A stretch of 19,066 nucleotides of DNA, from NCBI GenBank assembly GCA_963615055.1, contig CAVEFO010000038.1, forward strand, positions 1 to 19,066, written 5' to 3'. Below, one piece after another: positions 6,121 to 14,164 of the stretch (the stretch's first letter is position 1; each line of letters opens with the position of its first letter). The position numbers were made by a program, and so were the translations under genes. The stretch is from UBA1822 sp963615055 (lineage in GTDB: Bacteria > Bacillota > Negativicutes > Veillonellales > Dialisteraceae). Below the pieces are notes generated by a model. That model was not told where the DNA came from, ran no database searches, and saw nothing but the letters and a program-made list of their open reading frames with translations.

Positions 6121-7359
6121 TTAGCTGTCAGCGCGTAAAATTTTCTCCGCCGCCTCCAAAATCGCGACCACGGCGTGCTCATACGTGAGGCTTCCTTGGA
6201 AGTACATCGTGTACGGCGGGCGGATCGGGCCGTCGGCCGACATTTCAATCGTCGAGCCTTGGACGAAGGTGCCGGCCGCCATGATGATGGGATCTGTGTA
6301 GCCCGGCATGGGGCCCGGAATCGGGCGGACGTGTGCGTCGACCGGCGAGCTTTGCTGGATGGCTTCGGCAAAGAGGCACATGTTTTTTTCGCTTCCGAGT
6401 GTGATTGCCGTGATGAGATCCGTGCGCAGATGACCCGGCGCCGGACTCACGGGGAAACCCAATTTCGCAAAGACCGCGCCGGCCAGTTCCGCTGCCAGAA
6501 CCGCCTGCCGCGTCGTGTGCGGCGCCAAAAACAGACCTTGGAAAAACGGACGATAGCTCGCGGCGTATGAGCCCATTTCTCCGCCGAGCCCCGGAGCGGT
6601 GAATTCCTGGGCGCAGCGCTCCACAAGCTCCGCTTTTCCGCAAATGTAGCCGCCCGTCGGGGCCATGCCGCCGCCCGCATTCTTAATGAGCGATCCCGCA
6701 CAAATATCCGCGCCGAGCTCAATCGGTTCTTCTCTCCCTGTAAACTCGCCGTAGCAATTATCGACGAAAATAATCGCTTGCGGCGCCTTTTCCCGCACCG
6801 TTTCAATAATCTTTCGGATATCGTCCGGAAACAGCGACGCGCGATCCATATAGCCGCGCGAGCGCTGAATCAAGACGAGCGTCGTCGTCTCATCCACCGT
6901 TTCCCGGATGGCCGCCAAATCGTACGTCTTCCCCGCAAGCGGCACTTCTTTATACGTGACGCCGCGCGATTTCAAATTGCGATACGCGTCCCCCGTCACC
7001 CCGATCACGCTTTGCATCGTGTCGTACGGCGCGCCGACGGCGGAAACGAGCGTGTCGCCCGGTCCTAAGAGCGCCAAAAGTACTGTCGCCAGCGCGTGCG
7101 TGCCGGAGACGAATTGCGGACGCACGAGAGCCGCCTCGGCACGGAAAACCTGCGCCCAGATTTCCTCCAGTTTCTCGCGGCCCGGATCATTGTAGCCGTA
7201 GCCGTTTGACGGCGCGAAATGATACGCCGAAAGCCCGCACTCGCGAAACGCGGCGAGAACTTTTCGGGTATTGAAAAGGGAGATGTCTTCCGTTTCCCGA
7301 AAAACGGGGGCGAGCATCTCCTGCGCTTCTTGGTAAATCTTTTCAATTTTTGAATTCAT
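6121..7359 (-). CDS. PLP-dependent methionine gamma-lyase-family protein (YnbB type)
   Basis: 412-residue cytosolic PLP enzyme of the Cys/Met-metabolism, fold-type I superfamily, in the group named methionine gamma-lyase family or aluminium-resistance protein (B. subtilis YnbB). The Schiff-base lysine is Lys226 in GSLIKNAGGG, the pyridine-nitrogen Asp is Asp200 in IIFVDNCYGEF, and SGTHAL (85-90) is the phosphate-side loop. GYGYNDPGREKLEEIW near residue 53 is typical of the group. Its real substrate is not established, so the lyase name is only a family label. The ATG follows AAGGAC. It sits 13 bases after hfq, as in many Bacillota. No clear intrinsic terminator is visible between its stop and the cysS promoter, so read-through into the cysS leader is possible. 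Confidence 0.9.
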   Translation of the reverse strand: MNSKIEKIYQEAQEMLAPVFRETEDISLFNTRKVLAAFRECGLSAYHFAPSNGYGYNDPGREKLEEIWAQVFRAEAALVRPQFVSGTHALATVLLALLGPGDTLVSAVGAPYDTMQSVIGVTGDAYRNLKSRGVTYKEVPLAGKTYDLAAIRETVDETTTLVLIQRSRGYMDRASLFPDDIRKIIETVREKAPQAIIFVDNCYGEFTGREEPIELGADICAGSLIKNAGGGMAPTGGYICGKAELVERCAQEFTAPGLGGEMGSYAASYRPFFQGLFLAPHTTRQAVLAAELAGAVFAKLGFPVSPAPGHLRTDLITAITLGSEKNMCLFAEAIQQSSPVDAHVRPIPGPMPGYTDPIIMAAGTFVQGSTIEMSADGPIRPPYTMYFQGSLTYEHAVVAILEAAEKILRADS

Positions 7360-7372
7360 ACGATGTCCTTTT

Positions 7373-7573
7373 TCACAATTTTTGAATCGTGCTGATGGCG
7401 TGCTTGTAAATCAGCTGCGACCGATTGTCGCTGACGAGAAGCACGGTGAAACTGTCAAAGGATTTCACACGCCCTTTCAGCTGGACGCCGCTCAGCAAAA
7501 AAATACCGACCTGCGCGTTTTCCTTCCGCGCTTCATTCAAAAAGGTGTCCTGCAAATTCATTTTCCCTTCCAT
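7373..7573 (-). CDS. hfq: RNA chaperone Hfq
   Basis: 66-residue Sm-like protein that forms hexamer rings and binds A/U-rich small RNAs and mRNAs. It has the Hfq core LQDTFLNEARKE, Sm1 with FLLSGVQLKGRVKSFDSFTVLL, and Sm2 with the diagnostic YKHAIST. It ends right after the Sm core without the long C-terminal tail seen in Proteobacteria. The start at 7573 has GGAGG nine bases upstream, inside the end of miaA. A second in-frame ATG at 7561 (MNLQD) overlaps the miaA stop as ATGA with GGAAGG before it and is also possible. The miaA-hfq pairing is widespread. Confidence 0.96.
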   Translation of the reverse strand: MEGKMNLQDTFLNEARKENAQVGIFLLSGVQLKGRVKSFDSFTVLLVSDNRSQLIYKHAISTIQKL

Positions 7574-8508
7574 GCTGCGTTTCCTCCGTTCTCAGCGTTT
7601 CGCGCGGCCGTATTTTCGACAAGCGCCGAAATTTCCCTGACGGCCCGCTCCGTCCAACGCACGGGATCCTCATCCCGCGCCCGGTCGATCCAATGAATGT
7701 ACGGCATTCGCTTGTACCACGTGATCTGGCGTTTGGCGAAACGGCGCGTATTTTGCTTCACCGCTGCCAGCGCTTCCGCCCATGTCATCCCGCCCGCCAG
7801 ATAGGAAACGATTTCCTTGTACCCGATGGCGCGAAGCGAGGGCACATCCGGCGTGATGCCGCTGTCCAAAAGTTTTTGCACTTCGGAAACGAGTCCCGCC
7901 TCCGCCATGGCGTCCACGCGGCGGTTGATGGCCTCATACAAATCCGCCCGCTCCGTCCGAATGCCGATGACGGCTCCATTATACATGATTTCTCCGCTTT
8001 TTTCAGCCGGTCCCTCCCATTTCCCCGCATCAAGGAGAGACAAAAGCCGAATCCGTCTCTGCGGATCGACGGGAATCTCCGCGTCGGGGCTCCGTTTTCG
8101 GATTTCCGCCGCAAGCGCGTCGTTTCCATATTTGTGATAAAAATCTTGCCAAATTTCTTTTGTTTCTTCGGCTTTCGGCAGGAAACGATAGCCTTCGAGA
8201 AGACTTTGAATGTAAAGCCCCGTGCCGCCGCACAGAATGGGAATGCGGCCGCTTTCGTTCTCGCGCGCGATAATCGCTGCCGCCTTCTCGCAAAAAAGCG
8301 CAGCGGAATATGGCTCCGCCGGATCCAATTCATCAATCAGAAAATGCGGGACGCCCTGCATCTCGTCTGCCGTGATTTTTGCGGTGCCGATGTCCATGCC
8401 GCGATACACTTGATACGCGTCGCCGGAAACAATACAGCTTCCCAGCGATTTAGCCAGCGCCACGGCGAGTGCGCTTTTCCCGGAGGCCGTCGGTCCCAAA
8501 ATCGTCAC
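7558..8508 (-). CDS. miaA: tRNA dimethylallyltransferase (isopentenyl-A37)
   Basis: 316-residue enzyme that adds a dimethylallyl group to A37 of tRNAs reading UNN codons, making the substrate of MiaB. The P-loop is GPTASGKS (5-12). SGDAYQVYRGMDIGTAKI, GGTGLYIQSLLEGY and the C-terminal RRFAKRQITWYKRMP are all family hallmarks. The only in-frame start before the P-loop is GTG at 8508; there is no ATG and no good Shine-Dalgarno site, so translation is probably coupled to the preceding methyltransferase, whose stop is 13 bases upstream. Its end overlaps hfq by 16 bases. MiaA and MiaB, which act one after the other, are both in this cluster. Confidence 0.96.
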   Translation of the reverse strand: MTILGPTASGKSALAVALAKSLGSCIVSGDAYQVYRGMDIGTAKITADEMQGVPHFLIDELDPAEPYSAALFCEKAAAIIARENESGRIPILCGGTGLYIQSLLEGYRFLPKAEETKEIWQDFYHKYGNDALAAEIRKRSPDAEIPVDPQRRIRLLSLLDAGKWEGPAEKSGEIMYNGAVIGIRTERADLYEAINRRVDAMAEAGLVSEVQKLLDSGITPDVPSLRAIGYKEIVSYLAGGMTWAEALAAVKQNTRRFAKRQITWYKRMPYIHWIDRARDEDPVRWTERAVREISALVENTAARNAENGGNAAWKGK

Positions 8509-8521
8509 GAGCGAATATTTC

Positions 8522-9313
8522 TTATCGATTTCCCGCCGCCCCCTTCTTCTCCATCACGCCGTACGCCGTCTGCTGTCCTTTTTTGTGCTCCGTCTTCGCG
8601 AACGGAAATGTCCGGAAAATTTCGGAAAATGGGCGCTCTTTCACGATGACGGCTTTGGCCGCCACGCGAAGCGCCGCCGAAAGAAGCGCGCCGTCCACCG
8701 TATCCTTGGCCGCCGCGCCGCGAAAGGCTTCGACATTGACCGTCTCGCGATTGACCGGCACGCGAAACATGGTGTCGATATAGACGACGTCAAAAGAATT
8801 CTCCGCCGCCTGCGCCAAAAATTCTCGCATATCCGTATGCAGCAAAACAATCCGCCGAAGCGCCGCCGTAATCGCGGGATTTTGATCTTGATAACGCCAA
8901 ACGGCGTCGCGCCCGATTTCATAAAGCGCCGTACTTTTTTCGAGCGCCGTGACGCGCCCCCGCTCTTCCAAAAAATACGACAGGACAAGGCTGTCCTTTC
9001 CTTCGCCGAATGTCGCGTCGAGCACCGTCTTCGTCCCCGGCGGCAAAAGCGAACACAGTCGGTCGCGCTCCCCTCTTTGGAGCGAAAGCAGACGAACAGC
9101 CGCCGTACCGGTGTGGTACGCATATGTGTTTCCCCTGTCCAGAAGCGTCACGCCGCGTTTCCCGTACACCAAGAGCGTATCGGCGTCCGTTTCCTTCATT
9201 TGCGAAATATTTCCGCTGCGCTCGCGATACGGAATGCCCAAGGCCGCGGCGCGCCCCTTCGCATAATCGGAAACAAAAGCCGGCGCGCGGTGAATCGTCG
9301 TCGCCATCAGCAT
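8522..9313 (-). CDS. class I SAM-dependent methyltransferase, RsmJ/DUF548-like
   Basis: 263 residues from the start chosen here. The Rossmann motif I is VLDATFGEGKDSLVLS (97-112), an acidic residue ending the next strand is in TALEKS, and YIDTMF (178-183) stands where RsmJ has YLDPMF. The closing stretch with KAVIVKERP also parallels RsmJ (KRVVVKRP). RsmJ N2-methylates G1516 of 16S rRNA in E. coli; the same activity here is inference. The N-terminal 90 residues are not recognised. The ATG at 9313 has GAGG about 8 bases upstream and follows the mutL stop by 10 bases; an upstream frame extension to 9418 lies inside mutL and looks like noise. ATG at 9307 is an alternative. Confidence 0.8.
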   Translation of the reverse strand: MLMATTIHRAPAFVSDYAKGRAAALGIPYRERSGNISQMKETDADTLLVYGKRGVTLLDRGNTYAYHTGTAAVRLLSLQRGERDRLCSLLPPGTKTVLDATFGEGKDSLVLSYFLEERGRVTALEKSTALYEIGRDAVWRYQDQNPAITAALRRIVLLHTDMREFLAQAAENSFDVVYIDTMFRVPVNRETVNVEAFRGAAAKDTVDGALLSAALRVAAKAVIVKERPFSEIFRTFPFAKTEHKKGQQTAYGVMEKKGAAGNR

Positions 9314-9323
9314 CGGACCGGCC

Positions 9324-11222
9324 TCATGTGCGGTGGAAGAGATGGCCCAATTCATCCGGCGTAAAGCGGACAATCGTCGGGCGGCCGTGCGGGCACACGA
9401 AAGGACGCGAGGTCGCAAACAATTCGGAAATGAGCTCGCGCATTTGGCGGATATTCAGCGGATCGCCTTTTTTTATCGCGCCCCGACAGGCCGCGTAAGC
9501 CATCATCCGGTGACGCAGCGCCTCGGCGGACGGCAAATCTTTTTCGTGCAGCGCCGCCGCGATGGCTCGCACCGCACGCTCCGTGTCGGCCTCGCCCAAG
9601 TCTTCGGGCGCCGCCGTGACGCGAATGACATCGGGTCCGGCCTGCTCAAATGAAATGCCAAGCTGCGCGATCCGATCCGCATGGTCCAAGAGCAGCGGCA
9701 TATCCTCCGCATCGACGGAGACGAGATAGGGCACGAGGACATCCTGCGTGGGAATCCCGTCCGTCGCCGCCGCAAAACGGTCGTAGCGGACGCGCTCATG
9801 GGCGGCGTGCTGATCGATGAGATACAAATCCTTCCCATGCCGGCACACGATGAAACAATCGGCAATTTGCCCGAGCGGGATGACGGGCTCCGCGTCCTCA
9901 TCGACCGTCGGCACGTCAAAAAGCGGAGAGGACGTCATCTCCGGCCGCGACCACTCCGGAAATACACTTTCCTTGCTGTGAATCGCTTCGGCGGAAACGT
10001 GCGGCGTGTATGTACTTCTTGCGCCGCTGCCCGCCCCCCACATCGGCGCCGAAGCGTTTTGCGTCGCGCCGCCGTAAGCGCTCTGCGCCATATTTTCGCG
10101 GAGCGATTCCGCTGTTTGATTTCTGTTTTCCTCAGAAGCGACCGGCATTGCCATGACCGTTTCCCGCGCCGCATCCGGCAATGTTTCCTTCGGTTTCGTC
10201 CCCGCCATGGACGCCGCGACGGCTTCCGGCGTATTCTGCGACGTCAAAGCGCCCAGCACCGCATGGTACACGAGGCGGAAAATCGCCTGCTCGTCCTCAA
10301 ATTTGATCTCGCGCTTTTGCGGATGGACATTGACGTCAATCGTCTCCGGCGCCACATGGATGTGCAGCGCGACGACGGGATAGCCGTTTTTCGGCAAGAG
10401 CGAATGGTATGCATTGTCAATCGCTTTCGACACCGTCGCATTCTCGACGACGCGCCGATTCACCAAGACCGTCTGGCGCTCGCGGCTCGATTTCAAAAGC
10501 GACGGCTTGGAAATGAGACCTTCGATGAGCGCGACGTCCGTTTCCTCGCGGACATCCAGCATTTCCCCGGCGACATCCACGCCGTAAAGCGCCGTCAGCA
10601 CATCCAAAAGCCGCCCGTTTCCCGGCGTTTCCAATGTCGTCCGCCCGTCATGGATGAGGCGAAAGGAAATATCCGGATTCGCCATCGCGAGTTTCCCGAT
10701 CATCTGCGTGATGCGCGACGTCTCCGTGCGCTCCGTTTTGAGAAATTTTTTCCGCGCGGGCACATTATAGAAAAGATCCGCTACGCGAATCGTCGTCCCC
10801 ACCGGTGCGCCGGCCGCCGTGATTTCCTTGACGTTTCCGCCCTCGATTTGCAAGACGGTCGCGCTCTCCGCTTCCTTTGTGCGCGTCGTCACCGTCATTT
10901 TGGATACGCCGGCGATACTGGCCAGTGCCTCTCCGCGAAAACCGAGCGACGCGATGTGATAAATCTGGTCGACGCTCCGGATTTTGCTCGTCGCATGGCG
11001 CACGACGGACAGCTTTGCATCCTCCGGCGACATCCCGCAGCCATTGTCCGTGATACGCACGAATGTGACGCCGCCGCCCTCGATTTCGATCTCAATCTCC
11101 GTCGCGCCCGCATCGATTGCATTTTCCGTGAGCTCTTTGACGGCATTCATCGGACGCTCGACGACTTCGCCGGCGGCAATTTGATTCGCCGTGATTTCGT
11201 CCAAAACATGAATTTTCGGCAT
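9324..11222 (-). CDS. mutL: DNA mismatch repair protein MutL (endonuclease type)
   Basis: 632-residue GHKL ATPase that links MutS mismatch recognition to strand incision. The N-terminal ATPase has AAGEVVERP, ELTENAIDAGA, DNGCGMS and the ATP lid TSKI...LGFRGEAL. A variable low-complexity linker spans about residues 335-440. The C-terminal endonuclease domain has DQHAAHERVRYD starting at Asp470, ACRGAIKKGD and the final CPHGRP. The metal-binding motif is normally DQHAX2EX4E; here the last acid is Asp481 rather than Glu. The start ATG shares one base with the mutS stop (TGATG), with AGGAG about 8 bases upstream. A MutL of this kind is expected in bacteria without MutH. Confidence 0.96.
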   Translation of the reverse strand: MPKIHVLDEITANQIAAGEVVERPMNAVKELTENAIDAGATEIEIEIEGGGVTFVRITDNGCGMSPEDAKLSVVRHATSKIRSVDQIYHIASLGFRGEALASIAGVSKMTVTTRTKEAESATVLQIEGGNVKEITAAGAPVGTTIRVADLFYNVPARKKFLKTERTETSRITQMIGKLAMANPDISFRLIHDGRTTLETPGNGRLLDVLTALYGVDVAGEMLDVREETDVALIEGLISKPSLLKSSRERQTVLVNRRVVENATVSKAIDNAYHSLLPKNGYPVVALHIHVAPETIDVNVHPQKREIKFEDEQAIFRLVYHAVLGALTSQNTPEAVAASMAGTKPKETLPDAARETVMAMPVASEENRNQTAESLRENMAQSAYGGATQNASAPMWGAGSGARSTYTPHVSAEAIHSKESVFPEWSRPEMTSSPLFDVPTVDEDAEPVIPLGQIADCFIVCRHGKDLYLIDQHAAHERVRYDRFAAATDGIPTQDVLVPYLVSVDAEDMPLLLDHADRIAQLGISFEQAGPDVIRVTAAPEDLGEADTERAVRAIAAALHEKDLPSAEALRHRMMAYAACRGAIKKGDPLNIRQMRELISELFATSRPFVCPHGRPTIVRFTPDELGHLFHRT

Positions 11223-13774
11223 CAGTGTGTCTCCTTTGCTTCCATGCTGAGCTGATACAGCGTGTTGATGGCCTCGATGGGCGTCAGCGCCAAGGCATCG
11301 ATCTGTTTCAATTTTTCAATGATGGGATCGGCGAACAGGTCACCGTATCCCTGCGCCTCTGCCGCCGGCTTGGCTTCCTGCGGGGCACCGTTTCCCGTTT
11401 CCAAATTTTCCAAAATATCTTCCGCCCGCTCCAGCAGCGATTCCGGAAGACCCGCCAGCCGCGCGACGTGAATCCCGTAGCTCTTGTCGGCCGAACCGGG
11501 GACGATACGCCGAAGAAACGTGATGTCTTTGCCTCTTTCCTTCACCGTCACCGTGAAATTTTTAATGACGGCACTCGTCGCCTCCAGCGCCGCGAGCTCG
11601 TGATAATGCGTCGCAAAAAGTGTGTAGGCGTGAATTTTCTTTTCCAAATATTCCACGACGGCGCGCGCGATGCTCATGCCGTCATACGTGCTGGTCCCGC
11701 GCCCGATTTCGTCCATGATGATGAGCGAATGTTTCGTCGCCGCGCGGAGAATCGCCGAGACTTCCTGCATTTCGACCATAAAGGTGCTCTGCCCGTTCAA
11801 AATGTCGTCCGTAGCGCCGATGCGCGTGAAAATCCGATCGACGGGGCAAATTGCGGCGCTCTTGGCCGGAATGAAACTCCCCGTCTGCGCGAGCAATACC
11901 AAAATCGCGACCTGGCGCATATACGTCGATTTCCCGGCCATATTCGGCCCGGTGATGATGTGAATTTCGGCATCTTTATGGGAAAGGCGCGTATCATTCG
12001 GCACAAACATTTCATTTTTGAGAGCGCGTGCCATCATCGGATGCCGCCCCTCCGTGATGGAAATCCCTTCCTCGCGCGTGATTTGCGGCCGCATCAGCCG
12101 CTCCTTCACCGCCGCCCGCGAAAGGGACGCGAGCGTATCCACCTCGCCAATCGCACGCGCCGTGGACAGGATATCCGCCACCGCCGGACGCAATTCGGCT
12201 TTCACATCCTGATACAATTTCATTTCCAGCTGCTCGGTCTTTTCCTTGGCCGTCAGCGCTTTGATTTCAAATTCCTTGAGCTCGGGCGTGATGTAGCGCT
12301 CCGCATTTGCCAATGTCTGCTTGCGGGTGTAATACTCCGGAATCGGCAATTTGTTCGCGTGGGAAATTTCAAAGTAGTATCCGAATACATTATTGAAGCC
12401 GATTTTCAGCTTGATACCGGTCTTTTCCTTTTCCTTCTCTTCCAGCTCCGCAATGAAACGACGACTATTCTCCGTGATGGCGCGAAGTTCGTCCAATTCG
12501 GCATTGTACCCGGCTTTGATGTAATGCCCGTCCTTCACGTTTCCCGTGCCGTTCTCATCCATCGCACTGTCCAGCAAGGTAAAAACCGCCTCATGGAGAT
12601 GAATGGAATCCGTCAATTTTTGCAAAAGAAGCGATGACGCGCCGCCCAAAAGCTGTTTCAATGCGGGCAGGACGGCAAGCGACGATTTAAGCGACAGCAA
12701 ATCTTTCGGAGATGTCGTATTCGCCTCGATGCGCGTCAAGATACGCTCGAAATCAAAAATTTTCGACAAAAGTCCCTGCAATTTTGAAAGTTCCGTCGTA
12801 TGCGCACAAAGCTCCTCAATCGCATCCTGCCGAAGCGTAATCGCATTGATATCCGTGAGCGGCCGCTCAAGCCAACGCCGCAACAGCCGCGCGCCCATCG
12901 GCGTTTCCGTATAATCCAAAATTTCCAAAAGCGTGCCGCGTCGCCCGCCGTCCCACATGTTGCGGGTAATTTCCAGATTGCGAAGCGTCTCCTCAGAGAG
13001 CAGCACGACGCGATCTTCACGAAGGGAACGCAGCGTACGCACCCCGGCGACATCGCCGCGCATCACTTCGGCCAGATAGCCGGAAAGTCCGCGCAGCGCT
13101 TTTCGGACCGCCTCCTCTCGAATCTCTGCCGCGACCTCCGGCAGGGGCGCCGTCTCCTCTTCCGCGCTCCGCCGTTCCAAAAGACACCCACCCAAGCGCG
13201 CCGCCGCATAGCTTTCAATCTTAAGATACGTATCGTCGGACACATCCAACACCGCCTCGGCAGGATTGTGGACGCAAAGCATATCCAAGAAACCGTCGAA
13301 TTCCTTCTTGACGTCCCACGTCCCGTACGCACATTCCCCGGTGGAAATATCCGCCAAAAGCAGCACGATATGTCCCGTTTCCTCTATTATATAGGCGAGA
13401 TAATTATTCGATTTCGCCGCAATGGCATTCTCGTACAGAATCGTGCCGGGCGTGACAATCTTGACGATATCGCGCTTCACGAGCCCCTTCGTCGCCTTCG
13501 GATCTTCCAGCTGCTCGCAGATTGCGACGCGGTACCCCTTTTGAATCAGGCGATAAATGTACGTCTCCGCCGCATGATACGGCACCCCGCACATCGGCGC
13601 TTTCTCTTCCTTCCCCGCGGCCCGCGCCGTCAAAGTCAGCTCAAGCTCCCGCGACCCGATCTCGGCGTCTTCATAGAACATTTCATAAAAATCGCCCAGC
13701 CGAAAGAACACCAAACAATCGGGGACGCGTTCCTTGACGGCCATGTATTGCTGCATAAACGGTGTAACGGACAT
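11222..13774 (-). CDS. mutS: DNA mismatch repair protein MutS
   Basis: 850-residue mismatch-recognition ATPase. The mismatch-wedging F-x-E motif is Phe29-Tyr-Glu31 in GDFYEMF. Connector, lever and clamp domains follow. The ABC-type ATPase has Walker A GPNMAGKST (609-617) and Walker B IIMDEIGRGTS with Asp688 and Glu689, then TLFATHYHEL. A short C-terminal tail is present. Length is that of MutS1. The ATG follows AGGAG. Directly upstream is a 390-bp gap full of repeats and without a recognisable promoter, so mutS may be transcribed through from miaB or from a promoter I cannot see. It overlaps mutL by one base. Confidence 0.97.
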   Translation of the reverse strand: MSVTPFMQQYMAVKERVPDCLVFFRLGDFYEMFYEDAEIGSRELELTLTARAAGKEEKAPMCGVPYHAAETYIYRLIQKGYRVAICEQLEDPKATKGLVKRDIVKIVTPGTILYENAIAAKSNNYLAYIIEETGHIVLLLADISTGECAYGTWDVKKEFDGFLDMLCVHNPAEAVLDVSDDTYLKIESYAAARLGGCLLERRSAEEETAPLPEVAAEIREEAVRKALRGLSGYLAEVMRGDVAGVRTLRSLREDRVVLLSEETLRNLEITRNMWDGGRRGTLLEILDYTETPMGARLLRRWLERPLTDINAITLRQDAIEELCAHTTELSKLQGLLSKIFDFERILTRIEANTTSPKDLLSLKSSLAVLPALKQLLGGASSLLLQKLTDSIHLHEAVFTLLDSAMDENGTGNVKDGHYIKAGYNAELDELRAITENSRRFIAELEEKEKEKTGIKLKIGFNNVFGYYFEISHANKLPIPEYYTRKQTLANAERYITPELKEFEIKALTAKEKTEQLEMKLYQDVKAELRPAVADILSTARAIGEVDTLASLSRAAVKERLMRPQITREEGISITEGRHPMMARALKNEMFVPNDTRLSHKDAEIHIITGPNMAGKSTYMRQVAILVLLAQTGSFIPAKSAAICPVDRIFTRIGATDDILNGQSTFMVEMQEVSAILRAATKHSLIIMDEIGRGTSTYDGMSIARAVVEYLEKKIHAYTLFATHYHELAALEATSAVIKNFTVTVKERGKDITFLRRIVPGSADKSYGIHVARLAGLPESLLERAEDILENLETGNGAPQEAKPAAEAQGYGDLFADPIIEKLKQIDALALTPIEAINTLYQLSMEAKETH

Positions 13775-13820
13775 GAGTTGAGGCTCCTGTTTCGTAAAAA
13801 AGGGGATTTTGATGTTAGCG

Positions 13821-13899
13821 AAAGGCTTGATAAGGCTTGATAAGGCTTGATGGTGTCACATGGTGCTGCTGACCGTTGACCGTGTAACCGTTAACCGTG
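13821..13899 (-). repeat. composite repeat, single copy in reverse orientation
   Basis: On the minus strand it reads heptads (ACGG type), then a linker containing CAGCACCATGTGACACC, then three ATCAAGCCTT decamers. This is the same order as the units at 15718-15780 and 17432-17500, so it is a lone inverted member of that family. It ends about 45 bases before the mutS start codon. Confidence 0.8.
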
Positions 13900-13993
13900 C
13901 GCGGGAAGCCTTTTGTTCCTTTGCGTTGGCCATCACCTTTTTTGTGACCGGCCAAGCGACGCGCAAGGAGGCCCGTCAGGTGGAGGGGACAAA

Positions 13994-14026
13994 AGTTAGC
14001 AGTGAGTAGTGAGCAGTTAGCAGTTT
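13994..14026. repeat. heptanucleotide array, ACTGCTC family (copy 2, inverted)
   Basis: Four and a half units on the plus strand: AGTTAGC, AGTGAGT, AGTGAGC, AGTTAGC, AGTT. This is the reverse complement orientation of copies 1, 3 and 4. Confidence 0.85.
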
Positions 14027-14086
14027 CTGTGTCATCTGCGGCGATAAGCTTTAAAAAAATCGCGCGAAGCACTTCCTCTTTCGATA

Positions 14087-14121
14087 ACTGCTCACTGCTA
14101 ATTGCTAACTACTAACTATCC
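14087..14121. repeat. heptanucleotide array, ACTGCTC family (copy 3)
   Basis: Five units: ACTGCTC, ACTGCTA, ATTGCTA, ACTACTA and ACTATCC. It faces copy 2 across about 60 bases, so an RNA or single strand through here could fold into a long imperfect hairpin. It lies about 45 bases beyond the miaB stop. Confidence 0.85.
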
Positions 14122-14164
14122 ACGCGCCGTAAGGCGCACAAAACCCATTCACGGGAAATGGCGC

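Larger units (their letters stand above)
13775..14164. other. repeat-filled gap between miaB and mutS
   Basis: 390 bases without a real gene. In plus-strand order it holds three 10-bp AAGGCTTGAT units, a GGTGTCACA linker and four ACCGTTG-type heptads (13821-13899); a hairpin GGCCATCAC/GTGAC-C-GGCC (13928-13953) with no T-run on either side, so not an intrinsic terminator; the 22-base element shared with the left end (13954-13975); and two oppositely oriented ACTGCTC-family arrays. An 85-codon minus-strand frame through it is made mostly of repeat sequence and is not called as a gene. Confidence 0.7.

Noticed and set aside
9681..11255. 524-codon plus-strand open frame opposite mutL
   Set aside because: Antisense shadow of mutL; no domain and extreme Arg content.
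11225..12637. 470-codon plus-strand open frame opposite mutS
   Set aside because: Antisense shadow of mutS; no ribosome-binding context or family signature.
13928..13953. Terminator between miaB and mutS
   Set aside because: The GGCC-ended hairpin has no T-run on either strand.
13815..14072. 85-codon minus-strand frame between miaB and mutS
   Set aside because: It is composed of heptad and decamer translations (LLTAN, TVNG) and overlaps the non-coding repeat units.
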